From contig CAZQNQ010000006.1 of the NCBI GenBank assembly GCA_964594985.1, positions 62,001 to 126,000 on the forward strand: a stretch of DNA of 64,000 nt, in the 5' to 3' direction. Of this stretch, positions 1 through 9,205 are shown piece by piece; within the stretch, counting starts at the first letter, position 1; each line of letters opens with the position of its first letter. The translations under genes were made by a program, and so were the position numbers. Under the pieces are notes generated by a model that worked only from the letters and a program-made list of their open reading frames with translations, did no database searches and had not been told where the DNA came from. The stretch is from JADLHS01 sp964594985. Lineage in GTDB: Bacteria; Verrucomicrobiota; Verrucomicrobiia; Limisphaerales; JADLHS01.

Positions 1-1693
1 CTTGATTGTGACCCGGCATCGCGGCCAGACCCGCCGGCACGAGCGGTAATGTTGGGGTCGTTGTGGTTGCGTTGACTTCGGTGCTGTCGCCGCTTTCGCC
101 GGAGTCGTTCGTTGCGGAGACAACGTAGTAATAAGTCGTAGCACCCGTCAGCCCCGCATCGGAGTAACTTAGTCCCTTAACATCGGCGGCAATCGTGGTG
201 TAAGGTCCGCCGCTGGTCGTTGCTCGTTTGACGTTGAAACCGTCGGCACCTGCCTGATCGGCCCAAGTCAGATTGATTTGCTGACTGCTGGCGGGAGTGA
301 CTACCAAGCCCGTCGGCGCGGCGGAAATTTGCGGCGTGCCGAAAATCTGGCATTCGTAAAAGGAAGCCCAGCCACCGCCCGGAACGATGCCGGTCGCCGT
401 GATGCGCACGTAACGCGCTGTCGTCGAGAAGGTATTAGTCGTAGTTCCGACGACAGCGTTGGCCGTCGCGTCCAAGGCCACGGTGTAGTTCACGTCATTG
501 GTGCTGACTTCAATCCGGTATTGGAACGAGTAACCCGGATACCAGTGGGTGACGATGCTGGTGATGTCGTGCACCGCGCCCAAATCCACACGCCACCATT
601 GCGGATACGCGCCGCCGTTCGCCGTCCAGCGAAGCGTGGGGATGTTTCCGTCGTTGCCATTGACTGGCTGATGTCCGCCCAGCGAACTGCTCGCGGTCGC
701 GGGCCGGAATTGCGAAACCAATCCGGCGGAAATTCCCGGAAGCGCGGTGTTGATGAATTTCCACTGTTGATTCCAACTCGCGTTGTTGCCCCACTGCTGC
801 ATCCCGGCGCCTTCCACGGTCTGGCCGCCCGTGTCGAGGCACTTGCCGCTGGCCACATTGATGAGCTTGTAAAAGCCGCCATCGGTTCGGATCACCTGCC
901 ATTGCTGGCTGGCGCTGAAATTTTCCGCCACTTGACCCACCGGCGAACCGTCAACATTGCTGCCGAATGAATCCAGAAATTTACCGGTGGCGACCGAACG
1001 CAGCGTGAAATAGGTCGTGCCCGGAATCAGGCGCAACACCCATTGCTGATTGGGACTGCCGGAACCGCCCCATTGCCTGACCTGCGCGCCGTCCGCGATG
1101 GAGCCGAAATTGTCAAGCAGCCGGGTGTTGTTCCGATTCCGCAGGCAGTAGGTGCCGGGCGCGAACCCGATGGTCTTGTCGGTTTCCGTTCCCATGTCCT
1201 GGAGAAAACCACCGACGAAGCCCACGAGCCGCTCGGGATTAACCGCCTCGTTATCGTAGTTCCAACCATACGGCCAGAAATGCGCGGCGTCGCAGCCGAC
1301 TGCGGCCCCGGGGCCGTCGTACGCTTGCGCGGCATTGTTGCAATACGTGCCGATCCATCCGCCCTGGCGCAAATCGTTCCACGTCCCGTAAGTTCCCGTG
1401 CCCAGCCAGTGACACATTTCGTGCATCGCCGTCCGGTAGTTCCGCGACCCGCCGAACCGGATCTGACCGTGATAACCGGCATCGGCCGTCGGCGTGCCGG
1501 GCGAGTGGATGACGCCGATGTCGTAGGTATAGTCCGAATAGGTGTTGAACATCGCCACGGCCTGGCTCATCGCCGAGTGGATGTCATTCGATGCATTCAC
1601 ATCGGTGGGCAAAGCATTCCAATGCCAGCTCAACGCGGCAGGGCAGGTCAACGCGCTGAAGGCCAGGGCGAGCGCTCCGAGTAAATGTTTCAT
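1..1693 (-). CDS. Secreted HExxH metallopeptidase-like protein with ricin-type lectin, F5/8C and FN3 domains (3' end outside window)
   Basis: An open frame runs from an ATG at 1693 leftward off the window edge, giving 564 visible codons with no stop. It begins with a signal peptide (MKHLLGALALAFSALTCPAA). An HEMCH motif at residues 91-95 has the zinc-metallopeptidase HExxH form. A ricin-B-like beta-trefoil region follows, with three QQW-type repeats at about residues 200-320. Then comes a discoidin/F5-8C-like domain (about 330-455) ending in YVRITATG, and a fibronectin type III domain with the typical 'APTGLVV...NLTW' opening. The domain order suggests an exported enzyme that binds polysaccharide while acting on a protein or glycoprotein. 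The peptidase family is not identified and the C terminus is not seen. It is an independent gene from the next minus-strand one, 180 bp away. Confidence 0.8.
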   Translation of the reverse strand, partial: MKHLLGALALAFSALTCPAALSWHWNALPTDVNASNDIHSAMSQAVAMFNTYSDYTYDIGVIHSPGTPTADAGYHGQIRFGGSRNYRTAMHEMCHWLGTGTYGTWNDLRQGGWIGTYCNNAAQAYDGPGAAVGCDAAHFWPYGWNYDNEAVNPERLVGFVGGFLQDMGTETDKTIGFAPGTYCLRNRNNTRLLDNFGSIADGAQVRQWGGSGSPNQQWVLRLIPGTTYFTLRSVATGKFLDSFGSNVDGSPVGQVAENFSASQQWQVIRTDGGFYKLINVASGKCLDTGGQTVEGAGMQQWGNNASWNQQWKFINTALPGISAGLVSQFRPATASSSLGGHQPVNGNDGNIPTLRWTANGGAYPQWWRVDLGAVHDITSIVTHWYPGYSFQYRIEVSTNDVNYTVALDATANAVVGTTTNTFSTTARYVRITATGIVPGGGWASFYECQIFGTPQISAAPTGLVVTPASSQQINLTWADQAGADGFNVKRATTSGGPYTTIAADVKGLSYSDAGLTGATTYYYVVSATNDSGESGDSTEVNATTTTPTLPLVPAGLAAMPGHNQ

Positions 1694-1874
1694 TCGGTTG
1701 GGTTTCCTGATTGGCATTTGGTGGCAACGCAACACACCCGGGCTTGCTGGGATTTGTGCTTTTGCGGCGTGTATCCGGCTAAATTTCACCTAATCATAAC
1801 TCACCCGGCCAACGCTTGAAGCCCCCCAAATGAGTGGCGTGAAGGCGGCCAGCAGCAGGAGTTTGACGGCTATG

Positions 1875-4800
1875 TCAGGGTGCGGAAACCGAGGTGCGAT
1901 AGAACGCTCCAGCTCCGGGAGGGGTGGGGTCTGCCAGTAGTACCGGCCCGTCGTCGGCGACCGGCCCGTTGGTAAGAATCGTGGCCCACAAACCATCCAG
2001 TGACAAACTGCGCCAGAGAATGTAGGTCCGACCGGCAACCCCATTCACCGAGACTGTCAGCGGCGCGCCCGCTGCCACGGTTTGCGCGAAGTAGTCGGCG
2101 GCGTTGTTTGGCTGGGTGCCAGCGGCATGTTCCTCGCGATTGGATTGGCCGTCGCCATCCGTGTCGGCGTCGGCGTCGGCAGCGTTCAGCGGATTCAAGC
2201 CATAGGTCACTTCCCAACCGTCCGGCAGGGAATCGTTGTCGCTGTCCGGGTCACGAATGTTGCGGATGCCATCGCCATCCGTGTCGGCAAAGGATTCGGC
2301 GCTGTCGGGCAACCCGTCATTGTCGCTGTCGCTGTCCAGATAATCCGGCGTGCCGTCGCCATCCGTGTCCACAGAGGTTTCCGCGCTGTCAGAGAAGCCG
2401 TCGGCATCGCTGTCAATCGCCGGGTTGGCGAGATTGGCGACCTCGAAATCCGACAGGGCGCGATTGTAAATCTGGAAATCATCCAACTGCCCGCTGAAGA
2501 GCGGGTCGGGCCACTGGCTCTTGCCGAGGTAATTGATGGCCGGATTGAACGAGGACGGGTTGAGCGTAACCGTGTTGGACGCGACGAGCGCACCGTTGAC
2601 GTACAACTTTCCGCCGTCGCCCGCGAGCACCACCGTCACGTGCGCCCATTCGCCCGTGGCCACCATGGACGTATCCAGCCGTTGTTCGTTGCCGTTGCCG
2701 CTGCTGGTGATGGCGAATCGCAATGTGTCGCTGGCCGAACGCGGCGTCAGGAACAGGTACTGCGTGGTGTTGTTCCCGAAATCAAAGATGCGCTGGTAAA
2801 CCGCGCCGCCATTCCATTTGAAGCGCGTGCAGATGGTGATGTCGTTCACGTTCAAAATGTTTGCCGGCAGCGTGACATAATCGTCCCCGGCATCGAACCT
2901 GAGAGCCTGACCGTTTGGTCCCGCGACATACGCCGGCGAACCGAAGGCCGTTCCGTGATTAAATCCGCGCGAGTTTGTCACGCTGTTCTCAAAACCGTAA
3001 ATCCCGATCACGTCCGGGCCAGGCGCGATGTGGATGTTCAGGGTGGCGTCATCGCTGAGTTGCGCTCCGTCGGTGGCGCGGACCAGAAATGCGTTCGGAC
3101 CGACATTTGCCGCCCCGGGGGTGCCGCTGAACGTGCCGTCGCCGGCGACCTGCAACCACGCCGGCCCGCTGACTTTGCGATAGGTGATTGCGCCGCCTTC
3201 CGGATCAGTCGCTGTTCCAGCAAGCGTGCCGTCATATGGCCCGCTGGGAACGGCGTTCGAGCGCGACATCGGGTCAGAAGCAAACGCGGGCGCTTGGTTG
3301 GTGTACAGAGACGCGACCTGCGCTGGAGACAACGCGTAGTTGAAAACATAAAACCCGTCCACGCGACCGTTGAACAGCGGATCGCTCGCGAACTGGCTGT
3401 CGCCGATGTAGTTCACCGTCGGATTGAAGTCCGAAGGGTTGATTGTCATCGTCCCGGAGACTGCGGCCTGCGCGCCATTCACGTAAAGGCGTCCAACATT
3501 GCCAGCCAACGTAACGACCACCTGCCGCCACTGGCCGACGGGCAACGCGGCGGTTTCCATGATCTGCTCGGCCCCCCCGTTCTTGATCGCAAAGCGCAAC
3601 GTGCCGTTGCCGGAACTCGGGGTGAGAAACAGATATTGACCCGTGCCCGTGCCGAAGTCGTAAATGCGCTGCCAGTTCGCGCCGCCGTCCCAGTTGACCC
3701 AGGTCGCAATCGTGATGTCTTCGGAATTGGCCACCCCGGCGGGTAACGTCACCAGATCGTCCACGCCATCGAGATCAACGGCCTGGCCGAGATGCCCCGC
3801 GATATAAGCCGGTGAACCGGTTGTCGTGCCGTGCAACGTGCCGACGCTCGACAACGCATTCCCATCGAACTCATACCGCGCAACCATGTTGGCCTGACCG
3901 CTGACGGAGATCGTCAGTTGCGCGAAGGCGCTCGCGCCGGCAGCGTCGCTGACGCGTATGATAAAAGTGTTCGTCCCGCCGTCCCCGTCCCCGGGCGTGC
4001 CGACCAACGTGCCATTTGCCGTCACCGTCAACCACGCCGGGCCGACGGCCTTGCTGTAGGTGAGCGTGTCGCCCGCGTCGGCATCCGTCGCCGTGCCCGC
4101 GATGCTGCCGCTGTAGGTCTGGCCCTCGGCAATTGATCCGCCGGGCAAAATGCCGCTGGTGAACTGCGGCGGCGTGTTGGTTTGCAGCGCGGCGATCTGC
4201 GCCGCCGACAGCGCCGTGTCCGTGATGAGCACTTCGTCCAGCAGCCCGTTGAACCACGGATCGGCGGGGAACTGGCTCGCGCCGAGAAAATTCACGCGGG
4301 GTTTGAAGCTGGCCGGAGTGATGGACAGGCCCGTGTTCACAGCCATCTGTGCGCCGTTGACGTAGAGTCGCGCAGTATTCCCGTTGAGCGTCACTGCTAC
4401 ATGCTGCCATTGATTCTGTGCGAGTGCGGCGGTCTCCACGATCTGTTCGCTGCCCCCGTTCTTGATGGCGAAGCGCAGGGTGACACCGCCCGAACTGGGC
4501 GAAAGAAACAGGTAGTGCGTGGCGCTGTTGCCGAAATCGAAGATGCGCTGCCAGTTCGCGCCGCCCTTCCAATTCACCCACGCGGCAAATGTGAACGCGC
4601 TGCCGTTTGCGACGTTGGGCGGCAGCGTGACTTTTGTGTTCGCGCCGTCGAACACCAGCGCCTGACCGCTGTGGCCATTCGTGTAGGCCGGCGTGCCGGA
4701 GGTGACACCGTTGTTGCCGTGGCCGGAGGTGTCGAGCGCGTTGGTTTCAAACCGGAGCTGGCTGAAACTGCGCGTGTTGTTATCCGGCAAGCCTTGCACG

Positions 4801-6179
4801 TAGGCGAGCGGTGAAACGTGATCGCGATACATCACGCCCATCGGCGTCAAGCCGCCGGCGTTGTAATAAATCTGGCGGACCTCTTCGACGGCGCTGTAAA
4901 CCGAGTAGCGTTCGACCCAGGGCGTCCCGTCCATCATGTTGACCATCGCCTCGATCACATTCTTGTTCTGCTCGAAGGTCGGGTCGGCGTCGCCGGTCCA
5001 GTTGGCGCCGTTGTTGAATTCCGTCAGCCAGATCGGGCGTTTCGTCGCGTCGTAGATGCCCTTTAGAAAATTGTAGAGATTGTTCGCCGCCCCCGTCGGA
5101 TTGTCATTGTTCGGGTACGAGCGGTAATAATGGACCGGCACATAATCCACCCGATGCCCGGCCGCCTCGGCCTGGTTGATGAAATCCACGATCCAGGAAT
5201 AGCCGCCATCCGTCACCGCCGGAGCACCGACCCGCAATCCCGTGCCGAGCAGTTCCGGCCAGCGCGCCACCGCATCGGAGACTGAGCCGGGGGGCGTCAA
5301 ATTCTGGTAGGCATCTTCGACGGAATTGTTCGGCTCATTGAAACCAAGCACGTGATTCACCTGCCGCGCCTGCCAATCCTGATTCAAGCCGGGCCAATAC
5401 GGCTGCTGCTTGATCGCCACATATTGCATGTCGCGGGTGGAGTTCTCGCTGATGTTCCAGTTATACCACCAGCCCGCGTTGAGATCGGCGGGCCAGATAT
5501 CGCACGAACCTTTCTTGGCCGTCCAACGCCACGGCTGGATGTAAACGAAGCGGATGCTGTCGTCGAACGCCGTCGGCAGCACGCTGATTTCCACATCGCC
5601 GTCCTGTGCGACGTAATTCCGGCTGAGGCCCGTGCCGCTCTCGCCCTGCGCCAGCGTGACCATGTAACCGCGCTTGAGCTTGAACGAACTGATCGCGCCG
5701 TTCATTGCCCCGAGGCCCGTGCCCTTGTAATAGGTGTATTGGCCCAAGAATGACGACGTGCCGGTGAAGTTCGGCCCGCTGAACACTTGCAGCGGCTGGA
5801 ACGTGACTGCATGCGGGATCACCACCGTGCCCGTTGCGCCGTATTGCACCACCCGCACATTATTATCTGCCGCCGCCAGCGCGCCATTCACGCGGACCTG
5901 GCTGAGATAAGTAGAGACGACGACGGAAGGTTTCACGCCCGAGAGGATAAGGCAAGTATCCACCGAGGCGAGATTGATGATGCAGCCGGACAACGGCGTG
6001 GTCGCACTGGTGACACGCAATTCGCAGCGGTTGCTTAGGTTCACCGTGGTGTTGGTGAGCGCATTGTAAGTCTGGACCCCGCTGGTGAGGTTCACAGTCT
6101 GCGCATGGCAGGGAAGGCCCATCCATAAACCCGCCATTACCGCGATGCTGGCAAAAAATCGTGTTAGCGATGAAATCAT
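1875..6179 (-). CDS. Secreted glycosyl hydrolase (Asl1/GH128-like catalytic core) with three LamG domains and a calcium-binding repeat tail
   Basis: The 1,434-residue product starts at the ATG at 6179, which opens a clean signal peptide (MISSLTRFFASIAVMAGLWM); the upstream in-frame ATG at 6230 would bury it. The TIM-barrel-like core carries GFNEPNN (Glu about 282) and WLTEFNNG (Glu about 387). This is the acid/base and nucleophile pairing seen in 'Glyco_hydro_cc' (GH128-type) enzymes. Three LamG/concanavalin-like domains (about 475-665, 765-960, 1060-1250) share repeated GQALVFDG-, YLFLTP- and LYVNGA-type motifs. Putative-Ig/cadherin-like linkers separate them. A thrombospondin-3-like DxDxDG series follows (about 1250-1350). 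It probably degrades an extracellular glucan. The substrate is inferred only from the fold. Confidence 0.82.
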   Translation of the reverse strand: MISSLTRFFASIAVMAGLWMGLPCHAQTVNLTSGVQTYNALTNTTVNLSNRCELRVTSATTPLSGCIINLASVDTCLILSGVKPSVVVSTYLSQVRVNGALAAADNNVRVVQYGATGTVVIPHAVTFQPLQVFSGPNFTGTSSFLGQYTYYKGTGLGAMNGAISSFKLKRGYMVTLAQGESGTGLSRNYVAQDGDVEISVLPTAFDDSIRFVYIQPWRWTAKKGSCDIWPADLNAGWWYNWNISENSTRDMQYVAIKQQPYWPGLNQDWQARQVNHVLGFNEPNNSVEDAYQNLTPPGSVSDAVARWPELLGTGLRVGAPAVTDGGYSWIVDFINQAEAAGHRVDYVPVHYYRSYPNNDNPTGAANNLYNFLKGIYDATKRPIWLTEFNNGANWTGDADPTFEQNKNVIEAMVNMMDGTPWVERYSVYSAVEEVRQIYYNAGGLTPMGVMYRDHVSPLAYVQGLPDNNTRSFSQLRFETNALDTSGHGNNGVTSGTPAYTNGHSGQALVFDGANTKVTLPPNVANGSAFTFAAWVNWKGGANWQRIFDFGNSATHYLFLSPSSGGVTLRFAIKNGGSEQIVETAALAQNQWQHVAVTLNGNTARLYVNGAQMAVNTGLSITPASFKPRVNFLGASQFPADPWFNGLLDEVLITDTALSAAQIAALQTNTPPQFTSGILPGGSIAEGQTYSGSIAGTATDADAGDTLTYSKAVGPAWLTVTANGTLVGTPGDGDGGTNTFIIRVSDAAGASAFAQLTISVSGQANMVARYEFDGNALSSVGTLHGTTTGSPAYIAGHLGQAVDLDGVDDLVTLPAGVANSEDITIATWVNWDGGANWQRIYDFGTGTGQYLFLTPSSGNGTLRFAIKNGGAEQIMETAALPVGQWRQVVVTLAGNVGRLYVNGAQAAVSGTMTINPSDFNPTVNYIGDSQFASDPLFNGRVDGFYVFNYALSPAQVASLYTNQAPAFASDPMSRSNAVPSGPYDGTLAGTATDPEGGAITYRKVSGPAWLQVAGDGTFSGTPGAANVGPNAFLVRATDGAQLSDDATLNIHIAPGPDVIGIYGFENSVTNSRGFNHGTAFGSPAYVAGPNGQALRFDAGDDYVTLPANILNVNDITICTRFKWNGGAVYQRIFDFGNNTTQYLFLTPRSASDTLRFAITSSGNGNEQRLDTSMVATGEWAHVTVVLAGDGGKLYVNGALVASNTVTLNPSSFNPAINYLGKSQWPDPLFSGQLDDFQIYNRALSDFEVANLANPAIDSDADGFSDSAETSVDTDGDGTPDYLDSDSDNDGLPDSAESFADTDGDGIRNIRDPDSDNDSLPDGWEVTYGLNPLNAADADADTDGDGQSNREEHAAGTQPNNAADYFAQTVAAGAPLTVSVNGVAGRTYILWRSLSLDGLWATILTNGPVADDGPVLLADPTPPGAGAFYRTSVSAP

Positions 6180-6356
6180 CGGGGCAATCCGGTCTGGTCG
6201 TTTGATTGATAATTGGCTGCAACGGCGCATACGTGGTCTGGTCTGGACAGGCGTTTATCCAACGCGCATCTGGCCAGAAGATTCCCCAAGAACATAGCGT
6301 GGCACCGCCGTGCTTAAATCCCCCAATTGGGGTGGGATTCAGGTGGGGGCTTCGAG

Positions 6357-6420
6357 GTTGGATTTCGGCCCACAGCCTGGTTTTCGGCCTGAATCGCAAG
6401 ATGCTTGGCCGAAATCCAAC
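6357..6420. repeat. 14-bp perfect inverted repeat in the gap before the glycosyl hydrolase gene
   Basis: GTTGGATTTCGGCC (6357-6370) is matched by its exact reverse complement at 6407-6420, with a 36-bp spacer. It lies in the 306-bp stretch 6180-6485, which otherwise shows no gene. It could form a hairpin in a minus-strand transcript reading from the reductase gene into the hydrolase gene. There is no T-run, so it is not called a terminator. Confidence 0.6.
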
Positions 6421-6485
6421 TGGCTTATCCCTGAAAGAGTCAGTGCCTGCGCCAGGCCGCCCAACGTAACGGCGTTCCAGCGCAG

Positions 6486-7391
6486 TCAGCTCGCGCGCTC
6501 GACGCGTTTCACGCGCGCGGCGAGATCGTCAACCTCGGCGATGGATTCGCAGCCAACATTCAGCACGTCCACGCAGCCGAGTGTCAGGGCGAATTTCACC
6601 GACGCGTTGCGTTTCTCGTCATCGTTGCGGAGGCGGCCTTCGCCCATGATCTTCATGCCGACGACGCCTTTGCCGGCGGCGTGGATCTTTTGCAGGACGG
6701 GGACGACTTTTTCGGGCTTGCCGTCCATGCTCATGCCGTAGGGATTGATGCGGGTGTGGACGGATTCCACCCACGGCTCGGCGATGCAGGCTTCGAGCGC
6801 TTCGAGGGAATGACACGAAACCCCGAGGGCGCGGATTTTCCCTTGCTCCTTTAGTTTGGAGAGCAGGTCCATCTGTTTGCGCAATTCCTCCGGCCACTTG
6901 GCGGAGACCACACAATGCAGGAGCAACAGGTCTATGTAGTCCGTCTTCAGCTCTTTCAAAAAGCGCTCGACGCACACGTCGGCATCCGGGCGTTCCTTTT
7001 CGGGGATGCCGCCATCGCGAAACCAGATCTTGGTGATGACTTGGAACTTGTCCCGTTGAATGCTTTTGAGCGCCGGGATGACGTAGGGATGCGAGCCGTA
7101 TAGGTCGGCGAGATCGAAGGTGTCCACGCCGCGGTCGTTGGATTCGCGGATGAGCGCCTCGAACTTTTCTTTGCCGAGCCGCGTGTGGTTGGATTGCCGG
7201 TTGCCACCCTTCATTCCCGTGCCGAGGACGACGCGGGAAAACTTCAGCTTGGTTTTGCCGAGGGGGACGCGTTCGTAGGGATCGAAGGGTTTGGGAAGGG
7301 TGAGCGGTTCCGCCAGCAGCCGGGGCGCGAGCAGCGCGCTGCCGAGTCCCAGAGCGGTCCGACCGAGGAATTCGCGACGCGGGATTTTCAT
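6486..7391 (-). CDS. Tat-exported aldo/keto reductase
   Basis: This 301-residue protein has an N-terminal twin-arginine signal (RREFLGRTALGLGSALLAPR) followed by an aldo/keto reductase barrel. The catalytic tetrad is visible: Asp93 and Tyr98 in FDLADLYG, Lys121 in VITKIW, and His159 in LLLLHC. The family reduces carbonyls with NAD(P)H. Tat export of AKR-like proteins is common in Verrucomicrobiota and Planctomycetota, but the substrate cannot be read from sequence. The C terminus is short for the NADPH-binding end of classical AKRs, so cofactor use is uncertain. It reads toward the glycosyl hydrolase gene but is separated from it by about 300 bp with a hairpin, so co-transcription is only possible. 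Confidence 0.85.
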   Translation of the reverse strand: MKIPRREFLGRTALGLGSALLAPRLLAEPLTLPKPFDPYERVPLGKTKLKFSRVVLGTGMKGGNRQSNHTRLGKEKFEALIRESNDRGVDTFDLADLYGSHPYVIPALKSIQRDKFQVITKIWFRDGGIPEKERPDADVCVERFLKELKTDYIDLLLLHCVVSAKWPEELRKQMDLLSKLKEQGKIRALGVSCHSLEALEACIAEPWVESVHTRINPYGMSMDGKPEKVVPVLQKIHAAGKGVVGMKIMGEGRLRNDDEKRNASVKFALTLGCVDVLNVGCESIAEVDDLAARVKRVERAS

Positions 7392-7445
7392 GCCTCCACA
7401 CTATCGCCGGCGGGCGCGGCTGGCAACCGGGATTGCGGTGGGTGC

Positions 7446-7576
7446 GACTGGAACTGCCGCGCCGCTTAGGTTCTTACTCTTAATCTTCTTCTTAATCTTA
7501 ATCTCCCGGGCCTGAGGATTAAGAAAAAGATTACGATTACGATTAAGAACTGCGGCGATGCGCGGCAGTTCCAGTC
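7446..7576. repeat. Palindromic repeat element, copy 1 (GACTGGAACTGCCGC family)
   Basis: Perfect 17-bp terminal inverted repeats (GACTGGAACTGCCGCGC at 7446-7462 and its complement at 7560-7576) enclose a second, imperfect inverted pair made of TTAATC/GATTAAG-rich runs. The whole 131 bp could fold into one long hairpin. A second copy lies at 13941-14075. No coding potential was seen. It fills most of the 7392-7681 gap. Confidence 0.85.
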
Positions 7577-7681
7577 ACCCCCGATTGTGGTTCTACGCTT
7601 GCGCCACGCCGTTTTTTTTGGCATTTCCTCCATCAGCGCCTATGGTTTGACCGAGCGGGACGGGATCAATCGTTAATCAGC

Positions 7682-8365
7682 ATGACAACCAACATCAGTA
7701 ACGCGGATGATTCAACGTCGCGAGCCGCGACGGAAGTTCCGGCTGCCGGACTGATGTTGAAGTCCAGTTCGATGTTCAATGCCCGGGTGTTGGTGCTTCC
7801 CACGCCGACCGGCCTGCGGGTGATCAAGGATTTTTCTCACAGCCCATTCCTCGTCCGTCATACGCTGGGGCGGTTTCTCATCCGGCGCGAATGGGCCACG
7901 CTGCGCCGGTTGCAGGGAGTGTTGGGGGTGCCGGTTGACCCAGTGCGGCTCCATCCGTTTGCCCTGAGTTATCGCTACGTCCCGGGCGACACGCTTTCGA
8001 CCGTCCAGATCAGCGGAACTCCGTTGGATCAGACATATTTTTTCGCCTTGGAACAACTGGTCGCGGGGTTGCACGCTCGCGGCTTTGTGCATCTCGATCT
8101 GCGGAATGGCAAAAACATCCTGCGCGCGGCCAACGGGCTGCCCTGCCTGCTCGATTTTCAGGCGGGGGTGTGGTTGGGCCTGGTGCCGGCTTGGTTGCGC
8201 CGACCGTTCGAGGCGGTGGACATGTCCGGGGTTTACAAGTGGTGGTCCCGCCTGGCCCCCGGCCAGATGAATCAGGATCGCACCCGGTCATTGCGCACGG
8301 CGAATCGCTGGCGGCAACTCTGGCGTTTCAACTATCCCAAGGACGACCACCGCCTGCGCCGCTGA
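7682..8365 (+). CDS. Small RIO/lipopolysaccharide-kinase-like protein
   Basis: This 227-residue cytoplasmic protein has a kinase-like active site: HLDLRNGKN gives His137, Asp139 and Asn145 of the catalytic loop. The metal-binding DFG position reads LLDFQ (Asp159). An N-terminal lobe Lys at about 49 (RVIKDF) may contact ATP. Such short kinases, including Kdo/heptose kinases of the KdkA/WaaP type, phosphorylate lipid A core sugars. The small size and context with a membrane methyltransferase fit an envelope role, but this is inference. The next gene starts 18 bp downstream on the same strand, suggesting a two-gene operon. Confidence 0.65.
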   Translation: MTTNISNADDSTSRAATEVPAAGLMLKSSSMFNARVLVLPTPTGLRVIKDFSHSPFLVRHTLGRFLIRREWATLRRLQGVLGVPVDPVRLHPFALSYRYVPGDTLSTVQISGTPLDQTYFFALEQLVAGLHARGFVHLDLRNGKNILRAANGLPCLLDFQAGVWLGLVPAWLRRPFEAVDMSGVYKWWSRLAPGQMNQDRTRSLRTANRWRQLWRFNYPKDDHRLRR

Positions 8366-8383
8366 ACTGGTGTCCGCCTCTTT

Positions 8384-8977
8384 ATGTCCCCCGACTCAAC
8401 CAATAATCCCATCCATCAATTATTCAATCAGGCGGGGCTGCGCAAATTCCTCCGCCGCACGCGCGTGCCGCTGGCTTTGGTTGCCGCTGGCTGGCTGGCG
8501 TTCCATGTCAAACCCGAGTGGTTCTGGCCGGGATTGGCGGTTTCCGCCGTGGGCGAATTTTTCCAGCTCTGGTGTTTTGCGGCGTTGCACAAGGAACAAA
8601 CGCTGGCCACCAACGGCCCCTACAAGGTGGTGCGCAATCCCATGTATCTGGCCCGCTTTTTGATCCTGTTTGGCTGCCTGATGTTTTTGGGCAACTGGGT
8701 GGTGTTGGCGCTCTGTCCCATCCTTTACTATTTCTACATGGTCAACCGGGTGCGCCGGGAAGAAGTCCGGCTACAGCAGATCCTGGGGGAACCCTACGCC
8801 GAGTATTGTCGGAAGGTCAGCCGGTTCGTACCGTTCTGCGGCATCAGTTCGCACGGGCACATTTTGTATTTCAAATGGCCCTACTTCTTGGAAAACAACG
8901 GCCACACCAACGGTCTCGCGCAGTGCGCCTACTACGCCGTCTGCTACGTGATCACCTTCAAGCCGTTCGCGTCCTGA
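8384..8977 (+). CDS. Isoprenylcysteine carboxyl methyltransferase-like (ICMT/PEMT family) integral membrane protein
   Basis: The 197-residue protein has about four hydrophobic segments. It carries the family C-terminal signature NGPYKVVRNPMYLA, followed by a paired membrane helix and REEVRLQQILGEPYAEYCRKV. The conserved Arg-x-Pro-x-Tyr and the Glu-Glu of the SAM-binding end are present. Bacterial members methylate lipids or other hydrophobic acceptors; the acceptor here is unknown. It follows the kinase gene by 18 bp. The 228-bp gap downstream (8978-9205) shows nothing recognisable. Confidence 0.75.
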   Translation: MSPDSTNNPIHQLFNQAGLRKFLRRTRVPLALVAAGWLAFHVKPEWFWPGLAVSAVGEFFQLWCFAALHKEQTLATNGPYKVVRNPMYLARFLILFGCLMFLGNWVVLALCPILYYFYMVNRVRREEVRLQQILGEPYAEYCRKVSRFVPFCGISSHGHILYFKWPYFLENNGHTNGLAQCAYYAVCYVITFKPFAS

Positions 8978-9205
8978 GTCGCCTTCAACCGGAATAATTC
9001 TTTTGAACAGGAGCGAACCGAGGCAACGGAGTTCGGCACAAAGAGTTTCCTGACTGGAGAACGACCGTGTCGGCACACAGCAAATCGTGGCTCCGGGATT
9101 TTCCCCGATCGCCGAAGCCAAGCTTGCCCGGCCTGCTCCGTTTCCTCTGCGTCCTCCTGTTCAACTGCATCGTTCTGGTTCAGTGCCAGATGCGTTGAGC
9201 GCAAG

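Noticed and set aside
2150..2420. Tandem DNA repeat with GCCATCCGTGTCGGC units
   Set aside because: Explained as codons of the calcium-binding DxDxDG protein repeats.
2082..3746. Plus-strand open frame of 554 codons opposite the LamG gene
   Set aside because: Low-complexity Arg/Val-rich translation; the minus strand encodes recognisable LamG domains and DxDxDG repeats.
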